Numbered from the stretch's first letter, positions 25,174 through 34,085 are shown. The stretch is 39,978 nucleotides of DNA from CADEFQ01 sp035342635 (GCA_035342635.1 DAOQXO010000010.1:1-39978); one strand, 5' to 3'. Translations and numbers: made by a program. Notes: generated by a model from the sequence alone, not told the origin.

Positions 25174-26496
25174 ATGCCGAACCAGACCACGATCGCCCTC
25201 GCAGTGCTGGCCGCGCTGGCGCTGGTGGCGCCCGCTGCTGCAGCGCCACCTGCGACGACTCCGCTCGCCTTGAGCACGGATGAGCAGCTGGCACTCGCTC
25301 CCGACGTGGCGGTGGGGCCCGGCGGGGAGATCGCGGTGCTGTGGCTCGCGAAGGGTAATCCCGAATCCGCGGCCGCGAAGGCCGCCGAGGCGGATCGCGC
25401 GAAGCACGGCCACACCCATCTGTCGTCGATGAATCTCTATGTCGCCGTCTCGAAGGACGGCGGCGCGAGCTTCGGGGCACCGCTGCGCGTCAATCGCGAA
25501 GACAACGAAGTGTGGGGCTTCGCGGTGAGCCGGCCACGCGTCGCGTATGGACCGGGCGGCACGCTGCACATCGCCTATCCGGCCAACGAGACGCAGCCGC
25601 AACTCGGCAAGCCGGTGCTCACCGCGCGCTACACGCGCTCGACCGACGGCGGTGCGAGTTTCGAGGTGCCGCGCAGGCTCAGCACCGTCACCGATGCCGA
25701 CCTCGCGCAGGTCATCCACGGGGGCTTCGCGAGCGTGGCGGCATTCGGCACGATGGGCGTCGCGCCGAACGGCGACGTGCACCTCGTGTGGATCGACACG
25801 CGCGACATGAAAAGCGGCGCCGACAACGCCAGCATCTACGGCGTGGTGTCGCACGACGACGGCCGCACATTCACGCAGGACCGCGTCGAGGCGGCTGGTG
25901 GGGTCTGCCCGTGCTGCCAGCTGTCGCTCGCCTTCGATGCCGACTCGCGCCCCTGGCTCGGCTCGCGACTCGTGACGCCCGACGGCGTGCGTGCCAGCAC
26001 GGTGGCGCGCGCCGATGGCGTCGACGGCAGCTTCGGCACGCGCGTATCGACGGGCGGCGCGCCGTGGAAGATCGATGGTTGCCCGCTGAAGCCGACCGTC
26101 CTCGCCGTGCGCGGCGACACTGTCTACACGGCCGTGCACAATGGTGCGGAAGACCCCCCCGGCGTGCTGCTCGCGGTATCCCGCAACGGCGGCGCGAGCT
26201 TCGAGGCCGCGTATCCGGCGCACCCGGGCGCACAGGTCTCCGATGCGCCGGCGATCGCGCTCGCGGGCGGCGATCGTGCCGTGGTCGCATGGCACGCGAA
26301 GGCCGACGGCCCGCGCCGTATCTTCTATCGCACGCTCGATGCCGCGGGTCAGCCGCTCGATGCGCCCAGTACGCTCACGAGCGGCGATGAAACAGCGCAG
26401 CATCCGGCGCTCGCATCGCGCCACGACGGCCGCGTGCAGATCGCGTGGCAGCAGGGCGATCTGATCTACACCGCGATAATCGGTCCGGCCGAGTGA
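25174..26496 (+). CDS. Secreted BNR-repeat (sialidase-fold) protein with CPCC motif
   Basis: A 440-residue protein with a signal peptide (residues 1-24, cleavage after AAA). Asp-box repeats are clear: SKDGGASFGAP, STDGGASFEVP, SHDDGRTFTQ and SRNGGASFEAA. These indicate a beta-propeller of the sialidase/BNR superfamily; catalytic residues of true sialidases are not evident. Cys245-Pro-Cys247-Cys248 sits in a blade, and Cys303 lies in KIDGCPLKP, giving a possible metal or disulfide site. An HGHTH stretch lies near residue 80. The stop codon overlaps the start of a thioredoxin-like gene (TGATG), implying the thioredoxin services these cysteines. Metal binding, perhaps copper, is my inference. 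ATG 25174 is chosen because the signal peptide starts there. Confidence 0.88.
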   Translation: MPNQTTIALAVLAALALVAPAAAAPPATTPLALSTDEQLALAPDVAVGPGGEIAVLWLAKGNPESAAAKAAEADRAKHGHTHLSSMNLYVAVSKDGGASFGAPLRVNREDNEVWGFAVSRPRVAYGPGGTLHIAYPANETQPQLGKPVLTARYTRSTDGGASFEVPRRLSTVTDADLAQVIHGGFASVAAFGTMGVAPNGDVHLVWIDTRDMKSGADNASIYGVVSHDDGRTFTQDRVEAAGGVCPCCQLSLAFDADSRPWLGSRLVTPDGVRASTVARADGVDGSFGTRVSTGGAPWKIDGCPLKPTVLAVRGDTVYTAVHNGAEDPPGVLLAVSRNGGASFEAAYPAHPGAQVSDAPAIALAGGDRAVVAWHAKADGPRRIFYRTLDAAGQPLDAPSTLTSGDETAQHPALASRHDGRVQIAWQQGDLIYTAIIGPAE

Positions 26497-26984
26497 TGCG
26501 GCGGCGTGACTTCCTCGCCGCCTGTGGCGCACTCATTGCGCAGCAGATGACGCACGCCGACGATCGCGGCATCGCGCTCGTTTCGGCCGGCGGGCTGCGC
26601 TCGGCGCTCGACGCCGAGCGCGGCAAGGTCGTGGTGCTGAACCTCTGGGCGACCTGGTGCGTGCCCTGCCTGCGTGAAATCCCGGACCTGGTGCGCATCG
26701 AGCGCGAGCTTGCGCCGCAGGTCGTGCTGATCGGCGTGGCGATGGACGAGCCCGATGAGCGCGAGTCGCGGGTCGCGCCCTTCCACGCGAAATACTTCCC
26801 GGACTTTCGCAGCTACCTGCGCAGCGAGCGCGAGCTCGACGCGATCGCGAGCGTGGTCGATCCGGCGTGGAACGAAGTGCTGCCGACGACTTACCTGCTC
26901 GGGCGCGACGGCCGGGTCGTGCGGCGCATCCAGGGCGCGAAGAGCCATGAGGAATTCCGCGCGCTGATCGCGGCGGCGCTCTAG
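26496..26984 (+). CDS. TlpA-like periplasmic thioredoxin
   Basis: A 162-residue protein with a Tat-like export signal (MRRRDFLAACGALIAQQ) and a thioredoxin fold. The redox motif WCVPC is at residues 54-58 (Cys55, Cys58), preceded by VVVLNLWAT. The cis-Pro region is VLPTTYLL and is followed by GRDGRVVRRIQG. It probably reduces or isomerises disulfides in the periplasm. Its start overlaps the BNR-gene stop by one base, so the CPCC protein is the obvious client. It converges on the PGPGW gene with a shared CTAG at the two stops (26981-26984). Confidence 0.93.
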   Translation: MRRRDFLAACGALIAQQMTHADDRGIALVSAGGLRSALDAERGKVVVLNLWATWCVPCLREIPDLVRIERELAPQVVLIGVAMDEPDERESRVAPFHAKYFPDFRSYLRSERELDAIASVVDPAWNEVLPTTYLLGRDGRVVRRIQGAKSHEEFRALIAAAL

Positions 26985-27247
26985 GACAGCTTCGACCTGG
27001 CCGCCTCGACGATCAGGGCGCCGCGCTTCCTGATGGCCTGCAGCGTATGGCGCGCCCAGGCGAACTCGAGGCCGAGGATCGCGAGGCCCGCGGGAATGAC
27101 GATGAAGGCCGGCCCCGGCAGCACCGTCATCGCGAGACCCACCGCCAGCACCGTGCAGCCCGTCAAGGTGATGACGATGCGCTTCATCCACCTGTAGGGC
27201 AGGTGCAGCGGATGGTCGCGATGCAGATCGGGCCATTTCCAGTTCAT
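26981..27247 (-). CDS. PGPGW-type small membrane protein (88 aa)
   Basis: A hydrophobic core spans residues 22-60, with VLPGPAFIVIPAGLAILGLEF, a variant of the PGPGW signature in which the second Gly-Trp is replaced by Ala-Phe. Basic residues follow (WARHTLQAIRKRG). The function of the family is unknown. Its start overlaps the upstream hydrolase stop by 4 bp (ATGA), so it is the last gene of the ilvA unit. Confidence 0.85.
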   Translation of the reverse strand: MNWKWPDLHRDHPLHLPYRWMKRIVITLTGCTVLAVGLAMTVLPGPAFIVIPAGLAILGLEFAWARHTLQAIRKRGALIVEAARSKLS

Positions 27248-28152
27248 GAAACGTCTGGGACCTGAATCCGGGCGAATCGTTCAATGGCGCGCGCGACGGC
27301 GGCCGGATCCTCGTGGTGCATCATATGGCCGACGCCGGCCAGCGTGTCGATCATGGCATTCGGGAACGACGCGCGTAAGTGCCCGTCGCTGCCGTGCTCG
27401 CCGAGCCGCGCGCGGTACTCGGTCAGCGCCCCGAGCAGCAGCAGCATGGGTGCGGTGCCGCGCCGCCAGCAGGCGAGCGCCTCCTCGCGCCGGTAGAGCA
27501 CGGGATTGACCAGCCGATGCCGCGGGTCGGCGGCGAGCCGCCAGCGCCGGCCATCCTCGCGTACCCAGGCGCGGGCGAGGAATGCCGCACGCGCCCGGGT
27601 GAGCCGCGCGTTGCGCGTGCGCAGGAACTTCGCGAGATCCTCCGGCGAGGCATAGGTCGACTGCCGCGGGGGCTTCGCCAGCTCGTCGAGCCAGCGTGCA
27701 TAGCGCGCCGGCGCATCGTCCGGTTTCGTGTCCGCCAGGCCGAAGCCCTCGAGATTGACGATCCAGCGGAGCCGGCCGGGGCGGATGCCGTCGTACAGCG
27801 CCGCGACATTGCCGCCCATGCTGTGCCCGATCACGCGTACCGGCGCCGCATCGGCCACGACCGCGAGCAAGGCCTCGAGGTCGGCGAGGTAGTCCGGGAA
27901 CCAGTAGCCGTCCTGCTGCCAGGCCGACCCCCCGAAGCCGCGCCAGTCGAGGCCGACGAACGACCAGTCCTCCGGCAGCTCATCGACGAGGAACTGCCAG
28001 CTGTCGGCCGCGTCGAGGAAACCATGCAGCAGCACGATCGGCGAGCGCGAGGGCGGACCCCAGCGGGTTATGCGATGACGCAGACCACGCAGCACGAGAT
28101 CCTCGTGCACCGGCACGCGGCGCGGCACATAGGCAGCGTCGATATCGTTCAC
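27244..28152 (-). CDS. Alpha/beta hydrolase (302 aa)
   Basis: The enzyme carries VLLHGFLDAADSW (oxyanion region), LDWRGFGGS, and a normal nucleophile elbow GHSMGGN with Ser. GVGHMMHHEDP holds the probable catalytic His. There is a moderate helical cap with a charged region (RTRNARLTRARAAFLARAW). No signal peptide. GTG 28152 overlaps the ilvA stop by 4 bp, giving translational coupling. Family members include many lipases and esterases of unknown substrate. Unlike three other hydrolase domains in this window, the serine is intact. Confidence 0.9.
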   Translation of the reverse strand: MNDIDAAYVPRRVPVHEDLVLRGLRHRITRWGPPSRSPIVLLHGFLDAADSWQFLVDELPEDWSFVGLDWRGFGGSAWQQDGYWFPDYLADLEALLAVVADAAPVRVIGHSMGGNVAALYDGIRPGRLRWIVNLEGFGLADTKPDDAPARYARWLDELAKPPRQSTYASPEDLAKFLRTRNARLTRARAAFLARAWVREDGRRWRLAADPRHRLVNPVLYRREEALACWRRGTAPMLLLLGALTEYRARLGEHGSDGHLRASFPNAMIDTLAGVGHMMHHEDPAAVARAIERFARIQVPDVS

Positions 28153-29666
28153 GCGCCGAGGAACATCCGGTAGACGGGGTTGTCGCTCTCGTCGACATAC
28201 TCGTAATGCAGCTCGGCCAGATGCAGCAGAAAATCCTCGCGCTCGGCGGGCGGGACCTGGATGCCGGCGAGCACGCGGCCGTAGTCCGAGCCGTGGTTGC
28301 GGTAATGGAACAGGCTGATGTTCCAGCGCGTGCCGATCGCCTGCAGGAAGCGCAGCAGCGCACCCGGGCGCTCGGGAAATTCGAAGCGGAACACCAACTC
28401 GTGTTCGATGCCGCGTGCATGGCCGCCGACCATGTAGCGCGCGTGCAGCTTGGCGACTTCGTTGTCCGTCATGTCCTGCACGAGGTAGCCCGCGGCGCGC
28501 AGCGCGGCCACCACCGCGTCCTTCTCCTCGCGACCCTGCGAAAGCGCGAAGCCCACGAAGATCTGCGCGGCGTGCGCGCTCTCGTAACGGTAGTTGAACT
28601 CGGTGATGGCGCGCGGCCCGAGCGCCTGGCAGAAGGCGAGGAAGCTGCCCGGCTGCTCCGGAATCTCGACCGCGAGCAGCGCCTCGCGCTGCGCGCCCAG
28701 GTCGGCGCGCTCGGCGACGTGGCGCAGCCGGTCGAAGTTCATGTTGGCGCCGCTGATGATCGCCACCAGGCGCTTGCCGCGCCACCCGGCGCGTGCGGCG
28801 AATTTCTTGATGCCGGCGACCGCGAGCGCGCCCGCGGGTTCGGCGATCGAGCGCGTGTCCTCGAAGATGTCCTGGATCGCCGCGCAGGTTTCATCGGTGT
28901 CGACCAGCACGATCTCGTCGACGAAATCGCGCGCAAGCTGGAAGGTCTCCTCGCCCACGCGGCGCACCGCGACTCCATCGGCGAACATGCCGACGCGCTC
29001 GAGCGCGACGCGGCTGCCCGCACGCAGCGAGTCGTGCATGGCTGCCGAGTCGACCGGCTCGACGCCGATCACCTTGATGCGCGGATAGAGATACTTGACG
29101 TACACGGCGATGCCGCCGATCAGCCCACCGCCACCGACCGGCACGAAGATCGCGTCGATGTCCCCGCCCGCCTGGCGCAGGACTTCGACGGCCACCGTGC
29201 CCTGGCCGGCGATCACGTCGGGATCGTCGAACGGGTGCACGAACACGAGGCCGCGCTCGCGCGCGAGCTCGAGGGCGTGCTCGTACGCCGCGTCGTAATC
29301 GTCACCGTGCAGCACCGTCTCTGCGCCGAGGTCGATCACCGCCTGCACCTTGATGTGCGGCGTGGTCACCGGCATCACGACGACGGCGTTGGCGCCGCGC
29401 CGCCGCGCCGCGAGCGCGACGCCCTGCGCGTGATTGCCCGCCGATGCGCAGATCACGCCGCGCGCGGCCGCGGACTGCGAGAGGTTCGCGATCTTGTTGT
29501 AGGCGCCGCGCAGCTTGAAGGAGAAGACCGGCTGCAGGTCCTCGCGCTTCAACGCGACTTCGTTGCCGATGCGGCGCGACAGACGGGGTGCGTGCTCGAG
29601 CGGCGACTCGATCGCCACGTCGTAGACGCGCGCTTTAAGGATGCGCTCGATGTAGGGACTCGCCAA
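28149..29666 (-). CDS. ilvA: Biosynthetic threonine ammonia-lyase (threonine deaminase)
   Basis: A 505-residue PLP enzyme converting L-threonine to 2-oxobutanoate and ammonia, the first step of isoleucine synthesis. The PLP lysine is Lys51 in SFKLRGAYN. The phosphate-binding loop is GGGGLIGG near residue 185, and ASAGNHAQG is typical. The C-terminal third has two ACT-like regulatory domains (EIPEQPGSFLAFC and EFPERPGALLRFL), consistent with feedback control by isoleucine as in the long form. The start codon appears to be TTG 29666 (protein opening MASPYIERILKARVYDVA); no Shine-Dalgarno is visible and a hairpin lies just upstream. Two small genes follow with overlapping starts. Confidence 0.95.
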   Translation of the reverse strand: MASPYIERILKARVYDVAIESPLEHAPRLSRRIGNEVALKREDLQPVFSFKLRGAYNKIANLSQSAAARGVICASAGNHAQGVALAARRRGANAVVVMPVTTPHIKVQAVIDLGAETVLHGDDYDAAYEHALELARERGLVFVHPFDDPDVIAGQGTVAVEVLRQAGGDIDAIFVPVGGGGLIGGIAVYVKYLYPRIKVIGVEPVDSAAMHDSLRAGSRVALERVGMFADGVAVRRVGEETFQLARDFVDEIVLVDTDETCAAIQDIFEDTRSIAEPAGALAVAGIKKFAARAGWRGKRLVAIISGANMNFDRLRHVAERADLGAQREALLAVEIPEQPGSFLAFCQALGPRAITEFNYRYESAHAAQIFVGFALSQGREEKDAVVAALRAAGYLVQDMTDNEVAKLHARYMVGGHARGIEHELVFRFEFPERPGALLRFLQAIGTRWNISLFHYRNHGSDYGRVLAGIQVPPAEREDFLLHLAELHYEYVDESDNPVYRMFLGA

Positions 29667-29670
29667 GGGA

Positions 29671-29692
29671 ACCGCCGCAATTGTGTGGCGGT
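29671..29692 (-). promoter_or_regulatory. Hairpin directly upstream of the ilvA TTG start
   Basis: ACCGCC (29671-29676) pairs with GGCGGT (29687-29692) around a 10-nt loop, 4 bp before the start codon. In the transcript it would occupy the normal ribosome-binding position. A second small dyad, ACCGAA-T-TTCGGT, lies at 29699-29711. Regulatory meaning is not shown. Confidence 0.35.
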
Positions 29693-29736
29693 CAGCTTAC
29701 CGAATTTCGGTGCATCGCGGGGCCCGTGTTCGCCGT

Positions 29737-32265
29737 TCAACCCGGGTTGCGGTCGCCGACCGGGCGCACGGAGTAGCGGAACTTCGTCTTGCCGATCATG
29801 ACGAGGTCGCCCTCGGTGAGCGCCTCGCGCATGACCCGCCGGCCGTTCACATAGACGCCGTTGGTGCTGTCGAGGTCCTCGACGATGGTCAGCGTGGGTC
29901 CGGCCAGGATCACCGCGTGGTGCCGGCTGATGAACTTGGCATTGATCTGCAGGTCGTTGTCCGGCGTGCGCCCGATCGTCGTCTTGCGACCGAGCACGTG
30001 CACGACCTCGCCAGGTCCGTCGAGGCGTGTCAGCAGCCGCGCCAGGCCGTCGGCGGTGGCCTCGTTGCCTGTCACGGCGAGCGGATCCAGGCGCTGCATG
30101 CTCTCGCGGATGCTGCCGAGCACGGCGGCGCTGCTCGCGGTCTCGGCCTCGATGCGGCCGATCAGCGCATCGCGCTCCTCCAGCGCGCGCCGAGTCGCCG
30201 CAAGCTGCGCGCGGGTCTGCGTCGCTTCGGCGCCGAGCTCGTCGAGGCGCACCTGCTTGGCGCGCAGTTCGGCCTCCACCCGGTTGACCTGCTCTTCCGC
30301 GGCCTGCAGGTCCTGTTGCAGCTCGGCGACGCGCCCGGTGGCTTCCAGCAGTTCGGCACGCGCCGCATCGAGTGCGCCGGCGCGCTCCTCGAGTTGCTCG
30401 ATGAGTTCGCGCTCGCGGCGCTCGAGTTCCCGGGAACGCTCGGTGTGCGAGCGCAGCGCCTCGCCCGCGCTGCTGACATGCGTGTCGCGCTCGGCGACCG
30501 CGGCCTGCAGCGCGGCCAGCTCCTCGGCCAGCGCGGCATTGCGCTGCTTCTCGCCGGCGAGCATGGCCTCGAGCTCATCGTGCAGCGCCGTCGCGGCGCG
30601 CATCGTGGCCTCGTGGTCGGCATCGCGCGCCTCGGCGGCCCGCAGCAGCCGATCGAGGTTCTCGAGCCGCTCGTCCTGGCGACTGACGCTGTCGCGCTGC
30701 GAGCTGTAGGTGGTCTGTGCGCCCTGAAGCTCCCGGGTGAGATTGATCACCGCGGTGGCGAGCCGCTCGTTCTCGGCCTGTTGCTCGTCGATCTGCTGCG
30801 CGCGCCTGGCGAGCGCCTCCTCGAGCGTCGCCACGGCCTGGCGCAGCGCATCGCGCTCGACGACGCCGGCGTCGATGTCCCGCGCGCGCTCCGCCAGCGT
30901 CTCGACCTGGCGGTCACGCTCGGCCTCGAGCGCCGCGATCGTTGCATCGCGCGCCGCCAGTTCCGCCAGCCTGGCCTCGGCTTCGCGCTCGCCCGCCGCC
31001 TGCGCCGCAGCCCGCGCGGCGATCGCCGCTTCGCTGTCATGCAGGCGCGCATTGACGGCGTCGCGCTCGGCCATGAGGGCGGTGATGCGGGTACCGGCAT
31101 TCGCCAGTTCGGTCTCGAGCGAGGCGATGTGCCCCCGCGCCTGCGCGAGTTCGCTCTCGAGCGCCGCGGCCCGCGCTTCGCGGTTCGCGACATCGCTTTC
31201 GGCATCGAGCAGCAGGCTCTCGTAGACCCCGCGCTGACCCTCGCGGGTACTGGCCCGCTCGCGGTGTGCGGCGAGCGCCGCGCGCAGTTCCGCGACTTCC
31301 GCGCTGCGGCTCGCCTCGCGCCGCTCGCGCTCGGCCAGCGCCTCGCGTGCTCCTGCTGCGTCCCCGCGCGCCGCGGCCAGCTGCTCGTGCGTGCTGGCGA
31401 GCTCTTCGCGCAGCTGCGTCAGCTCGCCCTGCACGGCGGCCAGCTGCGCGCGCGCCCTGCCCGCGCTTTCATCACCGGATTCGAATCGCTGTTGCAGCTC
31501 GGCGTAGGCGGCATCGCGAGCGGCGAGCGCAGCCTCGCGTTGCGCGAGTTCGTCCGCGAGTGCAGTGGCGCGCGCGCCGATTTCCTGCTGCTCGCGCTCG
31601 AGCAGCTCGAGTCGCTGCGCACGCTGCGCGGCGAGCGGCTCGATCTCGGCGAGCCGGCGCTCGCGCGCCGCGAGACTGTTGGCACGCTCGGCGAGCTGGA
31701 TGTCGCGCTCGGCCAGCGTTTCGCGCAGCGCACGCATTTCGCCGCGCAAGCGGTCGGCTTCGCCCGCGAGCTCCGCGCCACGCGCCTCGAGCGCCGCCGC
31801 GGCGAGCGCCCGTGATTCGACTTCGCGGCCCAGTTCCTCGGCCTTCGAGCGGGCCGCGGCGAGTTCTTCGTTCGCACGCTCGCGCTCGCTCGCCTCGCGC
31901 GCGCCAAGCTCGACGGCCTCGGCGCAAGCGGCGCGCGCCGCTTCGAGTTCCTGCTCGATCGTCACGAGCCGCTCGCCCTTGCGGATCAGCCGTTCTTCGA
32001 CGTCGCGCAGGTTCGCGGACAGGGAACGCAGGTCGAGCTCGAGTGCGCCGCGGCGCGCGGTGGCGGTCGCAAGATCCGAGCGTAGTGCGCCGATCTCGGC
32101 TTCGAGCGGGTCTGCGCTCTCGCCGCCGGACGCGTCGGCCACGAGCGCCGTCGGGATCGCGTAGGTGTCGGTGGACGACAGGGGATCGTCGAGCGACGGC
32201 AGCTCGGCCGTACTGTCGAGGTCGGGGTCGTGATGCGGCTCGGAGGGCTTCTTGTGCGCACCCAT
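29737..32265 (-). CDS. Giant coiled-coil protein with C-terminal FHA domain (842 aa)
   Basis: Residues 1-50 are acidic and low in hydrophobicity. Residues 55-720 form an almost unbroken coiled coil, rich in Glu, Arg, Ala and Leu (for example ELRAKQVRLDELGAEATQTR). Residues 755-842 are a clear FHA domain: GRKTTIGRTPDNDLQI, FISRHHAVIL, DLDSTNGVYVNGRRV. FHA domains bind phosphothreonine, so the protein probably docks to a Ser/Thr-kinase target; the kinase in this window is one candidate, 24 kb away. No signal peptide or membrane segment, so cytoplasmic. ATG 32265 is chosen because upstream in-frame sequence is antisense to the divergent MFS gene. Possible role in polar or envelope organisation is speculation. 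Confidence 0.92.
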   Translation of the reverse strand: MGAHKKPSEPHHDPDLDSTAELPSLDDPLSSTDTYAIPTALVADASGGESADPLEAEIGALRSDLATATARRGALELDLRSLSANLRDVEERLIRKGERLVTIEQELEAARAACAEAVELGAREASERERANEELAAARSKAEELGREVESRALAAAALEARGAELAGEADRLRGEMRALRETLAERDIQLAERANSLAARERRLAEIEPLAAQRAQRLELLEREQQEIGARATALADELAQREAALAARDAAYAELQQRFESGDESAGRARAQLAAVQGELTQLREELASTHEQLAAARGDAAGAREALAERERREASRSAEVAELRAALAAHRERASTREGQRGVYESLLLDAESDVANREARAAALESELAQARGHIASLETELANAGTRITALMAERDAVNARLHDSEAAIAARAAAQAAGEREAEARLAELAARDATIAALEAERDRQVETLAERARDIDAGVVERDALRQAVATLEEALARRAQQIDEQQAENERLATAVINLTRELQGAQTTYSSQRDSVSRQDERLENLDRLLRAAEARDADHEATMRAATALHDELEAMLAGEKQRNAALAEELAALQAAVAERDTHVSSAGEALRSHTERSRELERRERELIEQLEERAGALDAARAELLEATGRVAELQQDLQAAEEQVNRVEAELRAKQVRLDELGAEATQTRAQLAATRRALEERDALIGRIEAETASSAAVLGSIRESMQRLDPLAVTGNEATADGLARLLTRLDGPGEVVHVLGRKTTIGRTPDNDLQINAKFISRHHAVILAGPTLTIVEDLDSTNGVYVNGRRVMREALTEGDLVMIGKTKFRYSVRPVGDRNPG

Positions 32266-32365
32266 GGCCCCGACAAGTCTAGCGCGGCGCGCGGTGTGCG
32301 GCGCGTGGCGTCGCACAATGGGACATAACCCCGGTAACATGGCCGCCCCGCGAAGGAAGCACCCC

Positions 32366-33529
32366 GTGCGCAACGTCTGGATACTCACGCTGGCGCAGGC
32401 CATGGCCGCCTGCGGCATGCTCGTCATGTTCGCCTTCGGCGGCATCGTCGGCGCCCGAATCGCCCCCACCGCCGCCCTCGCCACCCTGCCGCTCTCCCTC
32501 GGGGTCGTCGGGGTCGCGGCCGCCTCGATCCCCGCGGCGCTGTCGATGCAGCGCTTCGGGCGCCGGCCGATGTTCGTCCTGAGTGCGCTCGTCGCGGCCC
32601 TGGCGGGGCTCGGTTGCGCCTGGGCGGTCGCCCACGCCCATTTCGGCGCGTTCTGCGCCGGGGCCCTTGTGCTGGGGGCCAACATGGCCTTCGTGCAGCA
32701 ATACCGTTTCGCGGCGGCCGAGTATGTCGACGTGCCGCTCGTGCCGCGGGCGATCGCCGCGGTGCTGCTCGGGACCCTGGCGGCGGCGTTCCTCGGGCCC
32801 GAGGCCGGCGACCGCCTGCGCAACATCGGCGGCTGGCCGGAGTTCACCGGCTCGTTCATCGCCGTCGCGGTGTTCCTCGTGCTGTCGGCACTGACCCTGC
32901 TCGCGCTCGGGCCGCCGATGGCGCACGCGCTCGCGCGCCACGACGGCGGACGGCCGCTGCGCCAGATCGTGCGCCAGCGCGCCTACCTCGTCGCACTGTT
33001 CGCCGGGCTCACTTCCTACGCCGTGATGAGCTTCATCATGACGGCGACGCCGATCAGCATGCACGTGATCGATGGCCACGACGTCACCGCCACGAAGAAC
33101 GTGATCACCTCGCACCTGGTCGCGATGTACCTGCCATCGCTCGCGAGCGGCTGGCTCATCGCACGGCTCGGCATCGCCCGCATGATGATGGCGGGCATTG
33201 TCTGCATGCTCGCATGCATCGTGATCGCCGCCGCCCTCGGGCACGCGTTCCTGCACTATTTCAGCGGACTCGTGCTGCTCGGCGTCGGCTGGAACCTGCT
33301 GTTCGTGGCGGCTACGACGCTGCTGACCAGGACCTACTCGCCCGCCGAGCGGTTCCGTGCGCAGGGATTCAATGATTTCGCGACTTTCACGTCGCAGGCG
33401 ATCGCATCGCTCGCCGCCGGAGCTGCGATCAGCTCAATCGGCTGGCTCAACGTGAACCTGGTGTGTATCCCGCTGCTGCTCGCGATGCTGGTCGCGGTGA
33501 GCGCCTGGCGGCGGCAAGTCAGTCGCTGA
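32366..33529 (+). CDS. MFS transporter (387 aa)
   Basis: About twelve hydrophobic segments, with the loop-2/3 motif RFGRRPMFVLS and GWLIARLGIARMM in the second half. A near-perfect GAAGGAAG lies 6 bp before GTG 32366, so this start is preferred over in-frame ATGs at 32318 and 32339, which lack a Shine-Dalgarno. The cargo is not predictable. It is divergent from the FHA gene (100 bp between starts) and its 3' end overlaps the short hydrolase gene by 11 bp on the opposite strand. Confidence 0.9.
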   Translation: MRNVWILTLAQAMAACGMLVMFAFGGIVGARIAPTAALATLPLSLGVVGVAAASIPAALSMQRFGRRPMFVLSALVAALAGLGCAWAVAHAHFGAFCAGALVLGANMAFVQQYRFAAAEYVDVPLVPRAIAAVLLGTLAAAFLGPEAGDRLRNIGGWPEFTGSFIAVAVFLVLSALTLLALGPPMAHALARHDGGRPLRQIVRQRAYLVALFAGLTSYAVMSFIMTATPISMHVIDGHDVTATKNVITSHLVAMYLPSLASGWLIARLGIARMMMAGIVCMLACIVIAAALGHAFLHYFSGLVLLGVGWNLLFVAATTLLTRTYSPAERFRAQGFNDFATFTSQAIASLAAGAAISSIGWLNVNLVCIPLLLAMLVAVSAWRRQVSR

Positions 33530-34085
33530 GGAAGGTGCGCAGCTCGGCGGTGACCGCCGGCAGGTGCGCATCGAGGTCGTCGGGCGCATGCAGCAGCAGC
33601 GTCGGTTGGGTCAGCAGCGGCAGGCGCTCGCGCGCCTCCCGGTCCGACGCCGCATCCACCGGGTCGAGGAAGGCGACGCGACGCACGATGGCAACCTGCG
33701 CCAGCGCCAGTTCGGCCGCAACGAACGCCCCCGCGCCGGCCGCGAGCAGATCGACACGCCGCAGCCGCAGGTCGGCGAGGAAGTCACCCAGTGCCGCGGC
33801 CTGCTCCGCCCAGCTCGCCGGCGCGCGAGGCCCGTCGGATTCGCCGCAGCCCGGCAGGTCCGGCGCGTACACCGAGCGGTCGCGGCCGACGAGGCGCATC
33901 AGGCCCGCGAACATGCGCCCGGTCGCGCCGCTGCGATGGATGCAAAGCAGTGGCGTCGCCTCGTCGAATCCGCCGCCGGCTGGCATCGCGTTGTGTACGT
34001 GCAGCTGTCCGTAGCGGCACTCGAAGTAGGCGCGGCGCACGTCCGGCTCCGTGTCACGTACCACAACCTTTCCGCGCCTTGCCAT
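33519..34085 (-). CDS. Shortened alpha/beta-hydrolase-fold protein lacking nucleophile and cap (188 aa)
   Basis: It carries LLCIHRSGATGRMF, APDLPGCGESDGP and, where the nucleophile elbow should be, AAGAGAF, with Gly117 in the serine position. After strand 6 (FLDPV) the chain goes directly to LLHAPDDLDAHLP, so the usual cap is missing and the protein is about 80-100 residues short of normal. The N-terminal motifs resemble domain 1 of the tandem hydrolase at 22349-24043, suggesting a paralogue. It could be a non-catalytic binding protein or a decaying gene; the frame is intact. ATG 34085 is chosen over 34133, which adds unlike residues. Confidence 0.7.
   Translation of the reverse strand: MARRGKVVVRDTEPDVRRAYFECRYGQLHVHNAMPAGGGFDEATPLLCIHRSGATGRMFAGLMRLVGRDRSVYAPDLPGCGESDGPRAPASWAEQAAALGDFLADLRLRRVDLLAAGAGAFVAAELALAQVAIVRRVAFLDPVDAASDREARERLPLLTQPTLLLHAPDDLDAHLPAVTAELRTFLSD

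Noticed and set aside
25063..26532. 489-aa minus-strand frame opposite the BNR gene
   Set aside because: Shadow; the opposite strand has a signal peptide and Asp-box repeats.
29683..31815. 710-aa plus-strand frame opposite the coiled-coil/FHA gene
   Set aside because: Leu/Arg-rich mirror of the repetitive coiled-coil coding sequence; no independent start signal or domain.
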